Below, piece by piece: positions 43,591 to 53,508 of a stretch of 64,000 nt of DNA; within the stretch, counting starts at the first letter, position 1; each line of letters starts with the position of its first letter. The position numbers and the translations under genes were made by a program. Below the pieces are notes generated by a model. It saw only the letters and a list, made by a program, of their open reading frames with translations, was not told where the DNA came from and searched no databases. The DNA lies in contig NZ_JACHLK010000001.1 of NCBI RefSeq assembly GCF_014207955.1, positions 898,560 to 962,559 on the forward strand, read 5' to 3'. Source of the stretch: Acidovorax soli. GTDB lineage: Bacteria > Pseudomonadota > Gammaproteobacteria > Burkholderiales > Burkholderiaceae_C.

Positions 43591-44421
43591 ATGGCAGGGA
43601 ATTCTTCGACAGCCTCCACCCCCGTGCGCGTGGCCGTTGCCGGCGCATCGGGCCGCATGGGCCGCATGCTCATCGAGGCCCTGCGCGCCACCGATGACTG
43701 CGTGCTCGCCGGCGCACTGGACGTGGCCGCCAGCCCCGGCATCGGCTCGGACGCCACGGCCTTCCTCGGCCATGCCAGCGGCGTGGCCATCACCTCGGAC
43801 ATCAAGGCCGGGCTGCAGAATGCCGACGTCCTGATCGATTTCACCCGCCCCGAAGGCACGCTGGCCCACCTGGCCGTGTGCGCCGAACTGGGGGTGAAGA
43901 TGGTCATCGGCACGACCGGCTTCTCCGACGAGCAGAAGGCCGAGATCGCGGCGCTGGCACAGCGCACGGCCGTGGTCATGGCGCCCAACATGAGCGTGGG
44001 CGTGAACGTCACGCTCAAGCTGCTGGAAATGGCCGCCAAGGCCATGGCCACGGGCTATGACATCGAGATCATCGAGGCCCACCATCGCCACAAGGTGGAT
44101 GCGCCCTCGGGCACCGCACTGAAGATGGGCGAGGTCATTGCCGAGGCGATGGGCCGTGACCTCAAGGAATGCGCCGTCTACGCCCGCGAGGGCATCACGG
44201 GGGAGCGCGACCCCTCCAGCATCGGCTTTGCCGCCATCCGCGGTGGCGACATCGTGGGTGACCACACCGTGCTGTTCGCCGGCATCGGCGAGCGCATCGA
44301 GATCACGCACAAGTCCAGCAGCCGCACCACTTACGCCCAGGGCAGCCTGCGCGCCGTGCGCTACCTGGCAGCGCACAAGACCGGCCTGCACGACATGTTC
44401 GACGTGCTGAACCTCAAGTAA
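43591..44421 (+). CDS. dapB: 4-hydroxy-tetrahydrodipicolinate reductase
   Basis: 276 residues. NAD(P)-binding [20 protein letters not shown] at the N-terminus, [23 protein letters not shown] and the active-site [19 protein letters not shown] are diagnostic. It makes tetrahydrodipicolinate for lysine and meso-diaminopimelate. Start at ATG 43591 with CCAGGAAACAC. It is followed by exbB after 21 bp, probably in the same transcript as bamE. Confidence 0.96.
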   Translation: MAGNSSTASTPVRVAVAGASGRMGRMLIEALRATDDCVLAGALDVAASPGIGSDATAFLGHASGVAITSDIKAGLQNADVLIDFTRPEGTLAHLAVCAELGVKMVIGTTGFSDEQKAEIAALAQRTAVVMAPNMSVGVNVTLKLLEMAAKAMATGYDIEIIEAHHRHKVDAPSGTALKMGEVIAEAMGRDLKECAVYAREGITGERDPSSIGFAAIRGGDIVGDHTVLFAGIGERIEITHKSSSRTTYAQGSLRAVRYLAAHKTGLHDMFDVLNLK

Positions 44422-44442
44422 GCCCCAAGGCGGCTCGCGCGC

Positions 44443-45126
44443 ATGGATGCACTCCACTGGTGGCGGCAAGGTGATGCGGTGACCCAGGGCTCGGCCCTGC
44501 TGCTGCTGGCCATGTCGGTCGCAAGCTGGGTGGTGATCGTCTGGAAACTGCGCCTGCTGCGCCGCGCCAGCGCCGACGTGGCGCGCTGCGTGGCCGCCGT
44601 CTGGCAGGCCCCTTCGCTGCCCGAGGCCGCCCTGCGCCTGCAGGGCTTTGACCGGCTGGCCCTGGTGTTGCCCATGGTGCAGGCGGTCAACACCGTGGCC
44701 GATGCCGCCTCTCCCTCGGCCCTGGCGTCCATGGGCAGCCTGTCGCAGCGCCTCACGCGCGTGCTGCGCGACGCCCTGCACGGCGTGCTGGGGCGCCTGC
44801 AGTTCGGCCAGGTGCTGCTGGCCACCGTGGGCTCCACGGCGCCCTTCGTGGGCCTGCTGGGCACCGTCTGGGGCATCTACCACGCGCTCTCGGCCATGGC
44901 GGGCGCCGGGCAGATCACCGTCGACCGTGTGGCCGGCCCGGTGGGCGAGGCCCTGGTCATGACCGCTGCCGGCCTGGCCGTGGCCATTCCGGCCGTGCTG
45001 GCCTACAACGTCTGCGGCCGGCTCATCGGGCGCATCGAGGCCGATCTGGAGGGCTTTGCACGCGACCTGCGCGAGCTGCGCATCGACACGGCGGCCCAGG
45101 ATCACGTCGCAAGCAAGGCCCCATGA
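44443..45126 (+). CDS. exbB: MotA/TolQ/ExbB proton channel family protein
   Basis: 227 residues, three membrane helices: one near the N-terminus (SALLLLAMSVASWVVIVWKL) and two late (VGLLGTVWGIYHALS region and LVMTAAGLAVAIPAVLAY). The final motif is the TolQ/ExbB signature APFVGLLGTVWGIYHAL. It forms a proton channel with ExbD that energises TonB or Tol. It overlaps exbD by 4 nt. The absence of tonB next door leaves it open which system it serves. Confidence 0.92.
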   Translation: MDALHWWRQGDAVTQGSALLLLAMSVASWVVIVWKLRLLRRASADVARCVAAVWQAPSLPEAALRLQGFDRLALVLPMVQAVNTVADAASPSALASMGSLSQRLTRVLRDALHGVLGRLQFGQVLLATVGSTAPFVGLLGTVWGIYHALSAMAGAGQITVDRVAGPVGEALVMTAAGLAVAIPAVLAYNVCGRLIGRIEADLEGFARDLRELRIDTAAQDHVASKAP

Positions 45127-45563
45127 GCTTCGGCCGCCTCGAGCGCACCCAGGGGCCTCAGCCCATGAGCGACATCAACATGACGCCGCTGGTTGACGTG
45201 ATGCTGGTGCTGGTGGTGATCTTCATCCTCACAGCGCCCCTCATGGCCAGCTCCATCCGCCTGGACCTGCCGCGCGCCGAGGGCACGGCGGCGGGCGCAC
45301 CAGCCAAGGCCCTCACCCTGGTGGTGGACCGCACCGGCCAGGCTTTCCTTGACGACCAGCCCCTGGCACAGGCCGCGCTGGCCGAGCGCCTGCAGCGCAT
45401 CGGCGCGACGGCCCCTGATACCGAGGTGCAGCTGCGTGCCGACGCCGCCGTGCCCTATGGCCGCATCGTGGAAGTCATGGGCGCGGCCCATGCCGCCGGC
45501 CTGCAGCGCATCGGCTTCGTGGCCGAGCCGCAGCCTGCCCCGGGCGCCCCGAAAACCCCCTGA
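45123..45563 (+). CDS. exbD: ExbD/TolR family biopolymer transport protein
   Basis: 146 residues. A short cytoplasmic N-terminus is followed by INMTPLVDVMLVLVVIFILT, with the conserved Asp in the membrane helix (PLVDVML) used for proton transfer, and a periplasmic ExbD/TolR domain. It works with the overlapping exbB gene. It is followed by leuS 99 bp downstream. Confidence 0.93.
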   Translation: MSFGRLERTQGPQPMSDINMTPLVDVMLVLVVIFILTAPLMASSIRLDLPRAEGTAAGAPAKALTLVVDRTGQAFLDDQPLAQAALAERLQRIGATAPDTEVQLRADAAVPYGRIVEVMGAAHAAGLQRIGFVAEPQPAPGAPKTP

Positions 45564-45662
45564 AAATCCGCTGGCGGGGCATGCGCACAGCGCGGCGCGC
45601 CCGACAGCCTAAAATCCGCGCAGCGCAGTCCTGTGGCTGCACCCATCCTGACCCGAGCCTCC

Positions 45663-48374
45663 ATGCAAGACAAATACTCTCCCCAAGAGGTTGAGCGCGC
45701 CGCGCAAGACCACTGGACCGCCCGCGACGCCTACCGCGTGGTCGAAGACGCGAACAAGAAGAAGTTCTACGCCTGCTCGATGCTGCCCTACCCCAGCGGC
45801 AAGCTGCACATGGGCCACGTGCGCAACTACACCATCAACGACATGCTCACGCGCTACCTGCGCATGAACGGCCACAACGTGCTCATGCCCATGGGCTGGG
45901 ACGCTTTCGGCCTGCCGGCCGAGAACGCCGCGCTCAAGAACGGTGTGCCCCCGGCCAAGTGGACGTACGAGAACATCGCGTACATGAAGAAGCAGATGCA
46001 GGCCATGGGCCTGGCCATCGACTGGTCGCGCGAAGTCGCCACCTGCGACCCCGAGTACTACCACTGGAACCAGTGGCTGTTCCTGAAGATGCTGGACAAG
46101 GGCATCGCCTACCGCAAGACCCAGGTCGTGAACTGGGACCCGGTGGACCAGACCGTGCTGGCCAACGAGCAGGTCATCGACGGCAAGGGCTGGCGCACCG
46201 GCGCCACGGTGGAAAAGCGCGAGATCCCCGGCTACTACCTCAAGATCACCGACTACGCCGAGGAGCTGCTGGACTTCGTGACCGGCGACAAGCTGCCCGG
46301 CTGGCCCGAGCGCGTCAAGCTCATGCAGGAGAACTGGATCGGCAAGAGCGAGGGCGTGCGCTTTGCCTTCCTGCACGACATCCAAGGCGATGACGGCAAG
46401 GTGATCGGCGATGGCCGCATGTACGTCTTCACCACGCGCGCCGACACCATCATGGGCGTGACCTTCTGCGCCGTGGCGCCCGAGCACCCGCTCGCGGCCC
46501 ATGCCGCACGCAGCAACCCCGCCGTCGCTGCCTTCATCGAGGAATGCAAGAGCGGTGGCACGACCGAGGCCGAGCTGGCGACCCAGGAGAAGAAGGGCAT
46601 TGCCACCGGCCTGTTTGTCACGCACCCCATCACCGAAGAGCAGATCCCGGTGTGGGTGGGCAACTACGTGCTCATGGGCTACGGCGATGGCGCCGTGATG
46701 GGCGTGCCTGCGCACGACGAGCGCGACTTCGCCTTTGCCCTCAAGTACAAACTGGAGATCAAGCAGGTCGTGCTGGTGGACGGCGAGCACTTCAACTACC
46801 ACCAGTGGAACGACTGGTACGGCGACAAGCAGCGCGGCGTGACCATCAACTCCGACAGCTTCAGCGGCATGGGCTACAAGGAGGCCGTGGCCGCCGTGGC
46901 CCACGCCCTGCAGGCCAAGGGCCTGGGCGAGACCAAGACCACCTGGCGGCTGCGCGACTGGGGCGTTTCGCGCCAGCGCTACTGGGGCACACCCATCCCC
47001 ATCATCCACTGCGAAGAGCACGGCGCCGTGCCCGTGCCCGAGAAGGACCTGCCGGTGGTGCTGCCCACCGATTGCGTGCCCGACGGCTCGGGCAACCCGC
47101 TGCACAAGCACGAAGGCTTCCATGCCGGCGTGACCTGCCCGGTCTGCGGCAAGGCCGCTCGCCGCGAGACCGACACCATGGACACCTTCGTGGACAGTTC
47201 GTGGTACTTCATGCGCTATTGCGACCCGAAGAACAACGACGCCATGGTGGCCGATGGCACGGCCTACTGGATGCGCGACCAGAAGACCGTGACCGGCGGC
47301 GCCGGCATGGACCAGTACATCGGCGGCATCGAGCACGCCATCCTGCACCTGCTGTACGCGCGCTTCTGGACCAAGGTCATGCGCGACCTGGGCCTGGTGA
47401 CGGTGGATGAGCCGTTTGCCCACCTGCTCACGCAGGGCATGGTGCTCAACCACATCTACTTCACGCGCGACGAAAAGGGCGGCAAGAGCTACTTCCCGCC
47501 CGAGGGCGTGACCCCGGTGCTGGATGCCCAGGGCCGCATCACCGGCGGCAAGCTCAACGAAGCCGAAGGTGCGTTTGCGCAGGGCCTGCTGCTGGAGTAC
47601 GGCGGTGTCGGCAAGATGGGCAAGACCGAGCGCAACGGCGTCGACCCGCAGGACCTGATCGCCAAGTACGGCGCCGACACGGCCCGCCTGTACACCATGT
47701 TCACGGCCCCACCCGAAGCCACGCTGGAGTGGAACGATGCGGCGGTGGAAGGCAGCTTCCGCTTCCTGCGCCGGGTGTGGAACTTCGGCTTCAAGCTCGC
47801 TGCCATCGACCGCGATGCGGCGCTGGCCAGCGTGGCCGGCGCCACCAGCCTGGCCGACGTGCAGTTCGGCAAGGAGGCCAAGGCCCTGCGCCTGGAGATC
47901 CATACCGTGCTCAAGCAGGTGGACTACGACTACCAGCGCATGCAGTACAACACCGTGGTTTCGGGCGCGATGAAGATGATCAACGCGCTCGAGGACTTCA
48001 AGGCCACGGATTCGGCCGGTGCCCAGGTGGCGCTGATCGAGGGCTTCGGCATCCTGCTGCGCTGCCTGTACCCCGCCACGCCCCACATTGCCCATGCGCA
48101 GTGGACCAGCCTGGGCTACGCCGGTTCTCTGGGCGAGCTGCTCGATGCACCCTGGCCCCAGGTGGATGCCGGCGCCCTGGTGCAGGACGAGATCGAACTC
48201 ATGCTGCAGGTCAACGGCAAGCTGCGCGGCTCCATCCTCGTGCCGGCCCAGGCCGATAAGGCCGAGATCGAGCGCATTGCGCTGGCCAGCGAAGCCTTTG
48301 TCGCCCAGGCCGCCGGTGCCGCGCCCAAGCGTGTGATCGTGGTGCCCGGGCGCCTGGTGAACGTGGTGGTGTAA
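45663..48374 (+). CDS. leuS: leucyl-tRNA synthetase
   Basis: 903 residues. The class I HIGH-type motif is [16 protein letters not shown]; editing-domain sequence is seen at [22 protein letters not shown] follows. The KMSKS-type loop reads [17 protein letters not shown], so KMGKT replaces KMSKS. ATG at 45663 fits the family; a GTG at 45633 would add ten residues. TAAAAT near 45610-45615 is a possible -10. The neighbour order leuS-lptE is the usual one. Confidence 0.95.
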   Translation: MQDKYSPQEVERAAQDHWTARDAYRVVEDANKKKFYACSMLPYPSGKLHMGHVRNYTINDMLTRYLRMNGHNVLMPMGWDAFGLPAENAALKNGVPPAKWTYENIAYMKKQMQAMGLAIDWSREVATCDPEYYHWNQWLFLKMLDKGIAYRKTQVVNWDPVDQTVLANEQVIDGKGWRTGATVEKREIPGYYLKITDYAEELLDFVTGDKLPGWPERVKLMQENWIGKSEGVRFAFLHDIQGDDGKVIGDGRMYVFTTRADTIMGVTFCAVAPEHPLAAHAARSNPAVAAFIEECKSGGTTEAELATQEKKGIATGLFVTHPITEEQIPVWVGNYVLMGYGDGAVMGVPAHDERDFAFALKYKLEIKQVVLVDGEHFNYHQWNDWYGDKQRGVTINSDSFSGMGYKEAVAAVAHALQAKGLGETKTTWRLRDWGVSRQRYWGTPIPIIHCEEHGAVPVPEKDLPVVLPTDCVPDGSGNPLHKHEGFHAGVTCPVCGKAARRETDTMDTFVDSSWYFMRYCDPKNNDAMVADGTAYWMRDQKTVTGGAGMDQYIGGIEHAILHLLYARFWTKVMRDLGLVTVDEPFAHLLTQGMVLNHIYFTRDEKGGKSYFPPEGVTPVLDAQGRITGGKLNEAEGAFAQGLLLEYGGVGKMGKTERNGVDPQDLIAKYGADTARLYTMFTAPPEATLEWNDAAVEGSFRFLRRVWNFGFKLAAIDRDAALASVAGATSLADVQFGKEAKALRLEIHTVLKQVDYDYQRMQYNTVVSGAMKMINALEDFKATDSAGAQVALIEGFGILLRCLYPATPHIAHAQWTSLGYAGSLGELLDAPWPQVDAGALVQDEIELMLQVNGKLRGSILVPAQADKAEIERIALASEAFVAQAAGAAPKRVIVVPGRLVNVVV

Positions 48375-48376
48375 GC

Positions 48377-48880
48377 ATGCCGACCAAGCGCACCCTGCTC
48401 CTGGCGGCCCCTGCCGCGCTGCTGCTCACGGCCTGCGGGTTCCGCCTGCGCGGCGTGCCCGAGTTCTCGTTCGATGTGCTGCTCATCGCCGCGGCCCCCA
48501 GTTCCACGCTGGCGCGCGAGCTGCAGCGCACGCTGGAAGGCTCGGGCACCAAGCTCACGGTGCTGCGCGATCTGGCCGACCTGCCCAAGGCGCAGGTCGG
48601 GCTGGAGCTGCTGTCCGAGCAGCGCGAGCGCGTGGTCGTGGGGCAGAACGCCTCGGGCCAGGTGCGCGAGCTGCAACTGCGCCTGCGCGTGAAGTTCCGG
48701 GTGCGCGGCGCCAACGGCAGCGAGCTGATTCCCGAAACCGAGCTGCTGCAGCAGCGTGACATCAGCTACAACGAAACCATCGCCCTGGCCAAGGAGGCCG
48801 AAGAGGCGCTGCTCTACCGCAACATGCAGACGGACATCGTGCAGCAGCTGCTGCGCCGCCTCGCCGTGGTGAAAAGGTAG
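48377..48880 (+). CDS. lptE: LPS assembly lipoprotein LptE
   Basis: 167 residues. Lipobox LLTACGFRLRG with Cys20, the typical LptE start. It plugs the LptD barrel in the outer membrane. It begins 2 bp after the leuS stop. The C-terminal half is helical, with MQTDIVQQLLRRL conserved. A dispersed repeat starts at the base after its stop codon. Confidence 0.9.
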   Translation: MPTKRTLLLAAPAALLLTACGFRLRGVPEFSFDVLLIAAAPSSTLARELQRTLEGSGTKLTVLRDLADLPKAQVGLELLSEQRERVVVGQNASGQVRELQLRLRVKFRVRGANGSELIPETELLQQRDISYNETIALAKEAEEALLYRNMQTDIVQQLLRRLAVVKR

Positions 48881-48977
48881 CCCCCCTGAGGCGCTTTGCG
48901 CCATCCCCCCAGGGGGACGCCCCCGGTGCGGCGGGGCGGCCCTTGCACGGGGGCTCTGGTACCGGGCGCGCCGGTTT
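48881..48977 (+). repeat. dispersed 3'-end repeat, copy 3
   Basis: Starts immediately after the lptE TAG: CCCCCCTGAGGCGCTTTGCG, CCATCCCCCCAGGGGGACGC, then GGTGCGGCGGGGCGGCCC, TTGCACGGGGGCTCTGG and GCGCCGGTTT. The tail is somewhat diverged. It separates lptE from the convergent arginase gene. Confidence 0.75.
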
Positions 48978-49022
48978 CGGTCGTTGCGCGCGTGCGGTGC
49001 CACCGAGAGGCCGAAGCCTTCA

Positions 49023-49976
49023 TCATTTCAGCGGCGGTACTCGCATCAAAGTGCTTTTTCCGAAGAGTGATTCCACCAGGTCCACGGCCACCTCGGCCGT
49101 CTGGTTGCGCACGTCCAGAGCGGGGTTCAGCTCCATGATGTCCAGCGAGGCCAGGCGGCCGCTGTCGGCGATCATTTCCATGCACAGCTGGGCTTCGCGG
49201 TAGGTCGGGCCACCGGGCACCGTGGTGCCTACCCCGGGGGCGATGCCCGGGTCGAGGAAGTCCACGTCGAAGCTCACGTGCAGGTGGGTGTTGTCGTCCA
49301 TGCCGGCCAGGGCCTGCTGCATGGCCTGGCGCATGCCGATCTCGTCGATGGCACGCATGTCGAACACCTCCAGGCCCTGCTCGTGCACCAGCCGCTTTTC
49401 GCCCGCGTCCACGCTGCGGATGCCGATCTGGCGCACCTGCTGGGGGCGCAGGGCCGGGCCGCCGCCGGGCATGCCGGCCAGTTCCGTGAGTTCCGCCGGG
49501 CCCAGCCCGCACAGGCAGGCCACGGGCATTCCGTGCACATTGCCGCTGGGGGTGAGGGCGCTGGTGTTGAAGTCGGCATGGGCATCGAGCCAGAGCACAC
49601 GCAGCGCCTTGCCGCTCTCGGCGCAGTGGCGTGCCACCGCGCTGATGCTGCCCAGGCCCAGGCAGTGGTCGCCGCCCAGCAGGATGGGCAAGCGGCCCTG
49701 CTGCAGCTCCGCATAGACCGCATCGAACACCAGCCGATTCCATTGCACCACCTCGGGCAGATGGCGGTAGCCGTCTACGGGCGGCTGCCAGGGGTTGGCC
49801 GGGCCGTTCAGGTTGCCGCGGTCCACCACCTGCAGGCCATGGCGCTCCAGTGCCGGCTGCAGCCCCGCCACGCGCAGGGCCTCGGGGCCCATGGAGGCGC
49901 CGCGCGCGCCAGCGCCGATGTCGGTGGGGGCGCCGATCAGGCTGGCGGCAGGGTGCGGTGCAGGGAGGATGGTCAT
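49023..49976 (-). CDS. rocF: arginase
   Basis: 317 residues, ureohydrolase fold. Manganese ligands are all present: GGDHCLGLGS (His), DAHADFNT (Asp, His, Asp) and SFDVDFLDP (Asp, Asp). SGNVHGMPVACL and the C-terminal MELNPALDVRNQTAEVAVDL are the arginase forms, which distinguish it from agmatinase. It converts arginine to ornithine and urea. It lies on the minus strand between lptE and holA, which usually adjoin. The 233-bp region upstream, shared with holA, shows no clear regulator site. Confidence 0.92.
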   Translation of the reverse strand: MTILPAPHPAASLIGAPTDIGAGARGASMGPEALRVAGLQPALERHGLQVVDRGNLNGPANPWQPPVDGYRHLPEVVQWNRLVFDAVYAELQQGRLPILLGGDHCLGLGSISAVARHCAESGKALRVLWLDAHADFNTSALTPSGNVHGMPVACLCGLGPAELTELAGMPGGGPALRPQQVRQIGIRSVDAGEKRLVHEQGLEVFDMRAIDEIGMRQAMQQALAGMDDNTHLHVSFDVDFLDPGIAPGVGTTVPGGPTYREAQLCMEMIADSGRLASLDIMELNPALDVRNQTAEVAVDLVESLFGKSTLMRVPPLK

Positions 49977-50209
49977 GCGAAGAAAGCCTTTGTGGGGTGG
50001 GGAGCGGCTGCCGCAGCGCGGGTAGCGCGGCGGCCATGCAGGGCGCTATTGTGGGTCGGTGCGCGTCCAATGGAAAGACAATGGCCTGTGCAATTCTTGC
50101 CAAAGATAGGTCAATTTGTGCAACTGGATTGGCATTTTGCAGGGCGTGAGCCTTTCAGGGACTGCCGGCAGCCCGGGCGGAAGCCTGCTGCGCGTTTAGA
50201 CTTTGCACC

Positions 50210-51265
50210 ATGCAAGTCGCCCTGGCCCAACTCTCCTCCCATCTCCAAAAGGGCCTGTCGCCGCTGTATGTCCTGCATGGCGACGAGGCGCTGTTGCAGC
50301 AGGAGGCTGCGGACGCCATCCGCGCCACGGCGCGCAACCAGGGCTATACCGAGCGCAGCTCCTACACGGTGGCGGGCGCCCACTTTGACTGGAGTGCCGT
50401 GCTGGCGGCGGGTGGCTCGCTGAGCCTGTTTGCCGACAAGCAGATCGTGGAGATCCGCATCCCCTCGGGCAAGCCCGGCAAGGACGGCAGCGTGGCGCTG
50501 CAGCAGATCGCCGAATCGGCGCGGGGCAACGACAGCACCCTGACCCTGGTGATGCTGCCGCGCCTGGACAAGGCCACGCGCAGCGGCGCCTGGTTCGCCG
50601 CGCTGGAGGGCCAAGGCACCTCCATCCAGATCGATCCCATCGAGCGCGGCATGCTGCCGCAATGGATTGCCCAGCGCCTGGCCACGCAGGGCCAGCGCGT
50701 GGTGGCGGGCGAGGAGGGCCAGCGCACGCTGCAGTTCTTTGCCGACCGCGTGGAGGGCAACCTGCTGGCCGCGCACCAGGAGATCCAGAAGCTCGCGCTG
50801 CTGCACCCGCCGGGCGAACTGACCCAGGCGCAGGTGGAGGCGGCCGTGCTCAATGTGGCGCGCTACGACGTGTTCAAACTCTCCGAATCGGTGCTGGCCG
50901 GCCACACCGGGCGCGTGCAGCGCATGCTCGACGGCCTGCAGGCCGAAGGCGAGGCCGAGGTGCTGGTGCACTGGGCACTGGCCGAGGACATCCGCGCCCT
51001 GAAGCGCGTGAAGGATGCAATGAATGCCGGCCGTCCCCTGCCCATGGCCCTGCGCGAGAACCGCATCTGGGGGCCCAAGGAGCGCCTGTTCGAGCGCATC
51101 CTGCCCAAGGCCAGCGACGCCGCGCTGGCGCGCCTGCTGCAGTCGGCCCACACGGTGGACGGCATCGTCAAGGGCCTGAAGGTGCCCGACTGGCCCACCG
51201 ACGGCTGGCAGGCCCTGCAGCGCCTGGCGCTGCAGCTGTGCAAACTGACTAGCGCAGCACGCTGA
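50210..51265 (+). CDS. holA: DNA polymerase III subunit delta
   Basis: 351 residues. The N-terminal MQVALAQLSSHLQKGLSPLYVLHGDEALLQQEAADAIR region (key piece YVLHGDEALLQQEAADAI) and LVMLPRLDKATRSGAWFAAL match HolA, the clamp-loader wrench that opens the beta clamp. The C-terminal helical domain runs to the end. Start ATG 50210; no strong Shine-Dalgarno is evident. It is convergent with the small gene at 51287-51568. Confidence 0.92.
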   Translation: MQVALAQLSSHLQKGLSPLYVLHGDEALLQQEAADAIRATARNQGYTERSSYTVAGAHFDWSAVLAAGGSLSLFADKQIVEIRIPSGKPGKDGSVALQQIAESARGNDSTLTLVMLPRLDKATRSGAWFAALEGQGTSIQIDPIERGMLPQWIAQRLATQGQRVVAGEEGQRTLQFFADRVEGNLLAAHQEIQKLALLHPPGELTQAQVEAAVLNVARYDVFKLSESVLAGHTGRVQRMLDGLQAEGEAEVLVHWALAEDIRALKRVKDAMNAGRPLPMALRENRIWGPKERLFERILPKASDAALARLLQSAHTVDGIVKGLKVPDWPTDGWQALQRLALQLCKLTSAAR

Positions 51266-51286
51266 CGGACCGGGCGGCGGCCGCGC

Positions 51287-51568
51287 TCAGCGCGCGTCCA
51301 GCGTACCGCGCGCCTTGTCCACCCACATCTGCAGGTTGGCGACCAGGTCCTTCTGGCTGAACGAGCAGCTTTCCTCGGAGAACAGCGCGCTCGATTCGAG
51401 GCGGTCCAGCAGGTTCAGCAGCACTTCGCTGTAGCGCGGCGGCAGGGCCGCGAGCAGTTGGGCCTGGCTGCGTGCCAGCTCGCTCAGGGCCGAGGCGCTG
51501 GAGCTGCCCTCGCTGAAACGCGCCAGAGCGCCTTGCAATGTCGTGAGTTGGTCGTGTTCGGCTGCCAT
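51287..51568 (-). CDS. small conserved-looking protein of unknown function
   Basis: 93 residues, no family recognised. It is mostly helical and slightly acidic, with LARSQAQLLAALPPRYSEVLLNLLDRLES and CSFSQKDLVANLQMWVDKAR as helical blocks (abridged: AALPPRYSEVLLNLLDRLES). No signal peptide or membrane helix. Codon use matches its neighbours, and the frame is open with a clear N-terminal Met, so it is likely real. It lies between holA (convergent) and the RCC1-repeat gene (divergent). The 287-bp gap to the latter holds one inverted repeat at 51775-51790. Confidence 0.65.
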   Translation of the reverse strand: MAAEHDQLTTLQGALARFSEGSSSASALSELARSQAQLLAALPPRYSEVLLNLLDRLESSALFSEESCSFSQKDLVANLQMWVDKARGTLDAR

Positions 51569-51774
51569 GCCCCAAGTATCCGCGAAAGGCCGGCCAGGTC
51601 TGGCGGCAGCGCGGGCGTGCGATTTTCCGTGCCGGCTTCGTGCACAAGTTCACGCCCGGCCCGCCGGCATGGCCGCGACACCATTGTTTGCAAAGCCCGC
51701 CGCCGTCAGACTCGCGGCCAAGCGGTTCGCAGCCATGCATCACGAAGATGCGGGCACGGCGCACACCGCTGGTT

Positions 51775-51790
51775 CATGGAGCCCTCCATG
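51775..51790. promoter_or_regulatory. inverted repeat upstream of the RCC1-repeat gene
   Basis: CATGGAG-CC-CTCCATG, 7-bp arms, ~65 bp before the start of the RCC1 gene. Could be an operator or a short RNA hairpin; no partner is evident. Confidence 0.3.
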
Positions 51791-51855
51791 GGTTCTGAAC
51801 GATCTGCCTGTCTTTGATTTTTTTGTCCTGATGGACACAACCACTGAGAACACCG

Positions 51856-53430
51856 ATGAAGCAACTGATGATGAAGAACAAGTCTTTCCGCACGGCCGCA
51901 GCCCTGGGCGCCGCCGCACTGTGCTCGGCCTTTGCGATGACCTCCGCGCATGCGGTGCAGCCGGCCATCTCCATGGGCTATGACCACGCGCTGGTGCTGC
52001 GCGCCGACGGCACGGTCTGGTCCTGGGGGTATGGCGGCAGCGGCCAGCTGGGCCTGGGCAACACCGCCACGCGCACCACTCCCACGCAGATCCCGACGCT
52101 GCAGGACGTGGTGCAGGTGGTGGCGCGCGGTTCGTTCTCGCTGGCGCTCAAGGCCGACGGCAGTGTCTGGGCCTGGGGAGACAACTCGGGCGGGCGCACC
52201 GGGGGCAACGGCACCAGCGTGCCCGTGCAGATCAACGGCCTGAGCAACATCGTGAGCATCAACGCCGGCACCGACACGGCAGCCGCCTTTGCCACGGATG
52301 CCTCCGGCCAGGTGTTCGCCTGGGGCAGCAACAGCACGGCCCAGCTGGGCACCGGCCAGACCAGCCCGGGCGGCAACCCTGCGCCCCGCCTGGTGGCCGG
52401 CGCGCAAGGTGCCGTGGCCGTGAGCGCCTCGGACGCGGCAGTCCTCTCGCTGCGCCAGGACGGCAAGGTGGTCGCCTGGGGTTCCAATGGCAACAAGGCC
52501 CTGGCCCCCGTGGCCGGCACCGCCACCGCCCCCGTCGTGCTCGACGCCCTGGGCAGCGTGCAAGCCGTGGCCGCCACCTCCATCAACATTGCCGGCCAGT
52601 ACTACGCGCTCAAGAACGACGGCGGCGTCTCTGTCTGGGGCCAGGCCTCGACGAACGCCACCTACTGCGGCCAAAAAGGCATCCAGAACGGCGGCTTTGC
52701 CCTGATCGACATCTCGCCCATCCAGGGCTTGTCGCGCATCCAGCAGATCGAACCGGGCGACGGCCACACCCTGTTCGTGGACGCCGACGGCGCCGTGCAC
52801 GCCTGCGGCGTCAATGCCGCCGGCCAACTGGGCGACGGCACCCTGGTCAACCCCAGCACCGAAGTGCCCAAGATCGCGCACATCGCTGGCTTGCCGCCCG
52901 TGGTCGCGGCGGCGGCGGGCTCTGCGATCTCCGGCGCCATCGGCACTGACGGCAGCGTCTGGATCTGGGGCAAGGGCACGAACCTGGGGGGCACCGACAA
53001 GACCACCGCGCCCGTGCGCGTGATGGGCGGCAATGGCGCCGCCTTCGATGCCGGCCGCGTGGGCGAGGCCAGTGGCACCTTTGCTGGCGGGCAGACCGGC
53101 CCCTTGAGCAACGTGACGGTGGACGTGGGTGCCACGGTGTCTACGCTGCACCGTGGCAAGACCGGGCGCGTGTACGTGGCTGCATTTGCGGGCTCGACCG
53201 TGCTCTTCCTGGGGCCAAATGGCTGGACGCAGTACACGGGAGGCGGCTTCCCGGCCTACCTGTCGGGAGCGTTGCCGCGCACGGTGCCGGTGCGCATTGC
53301 CTCGGGCATGAACTTCAGCGGCCTGGAAGGCGTGCAGCTGGTGGTGGGCTATGGGGTGGGGGACGATGCCAGCGCGGCTGCGGAGATGGTGCGCGCGGGG
53401 CGCTACAAGGTTGTGCACACGCTCAACTGA
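51856..53430 (+). CDS. secreted RCC1-repeat protein
   Basis: 524 residues. A signal peptide (~residues 1-33, ending TSAHA) is followed by about seven RCC1-type repeats, each with the DGxVxxWG core: DGTVWSWGYGGSGQLGLGN, DGSVWAWGDN, GQVFAWGSN, DGKVVAWGSN, DGGVSVWGQ, DGAVHACGVN and DGSVWIWGKG. These make a beta-propeller. The last ~100 residues form a different, beta-rich domain (FLGPNGWTQYTGG onward). Bacterial RCC1 proteins are poorly understood, some being effectors or surface proteins. ATG 51856 was chosen for the signal peptide; 51871 is possible. Confidence 0.85.
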   Translation: MKQLMMKNKSFRTAAALGAAALCSAFAMTSAHAVQPAISMGYDHALVLRADGTVWSWGYGGSGQLGLGNTATRTTPTQIPTLQDVVQVVARGSFSLALKADGSVWAWGDNSGGRTGGNGTSVPVQINGLSNIVSINAGTDTAAAFATDASGQVFAWGSNSTAQLGTGQTSPGGNPAPRLVAGAQGAVAVSASDAAVLSLRQDGKVVAWGSNGNKALAPVAGTATAPVVLDALGSVQAVAATSINIAGQYYALKNDGGVSVWGQASTNATYCGQKGIQNGGFALIDISPIQGLSRIQQIEPGDGHTLFVDADGAVHACGVNAAGQLGDGTLVNPSTEVPKIAHIAGLPPVVAAAAGSAISGAIGTDGSVWIWGKGTNLGGTDKTTAPVRVMGGNGAAFDAGRVGEASGTFAGGQTGPLSNVTVDVGATVSTLHRGKTGRVYVAAFAGSTVLFLGPNGWTQYTGGGFPAYLSGALPRTVPVRIASGMNFSGLEGVQLVVGYGVGDDASAAAEMVRAGRYKVVHTLN

Positions 53431-53508
53431 GCGCCTTGGCGCCAGCGCGCGCGCTCCAGCCCTTCCTTCTGGCACGCAGGGGGAGGGCGCTTCTGCGAGA
53501 ATCGGGCC

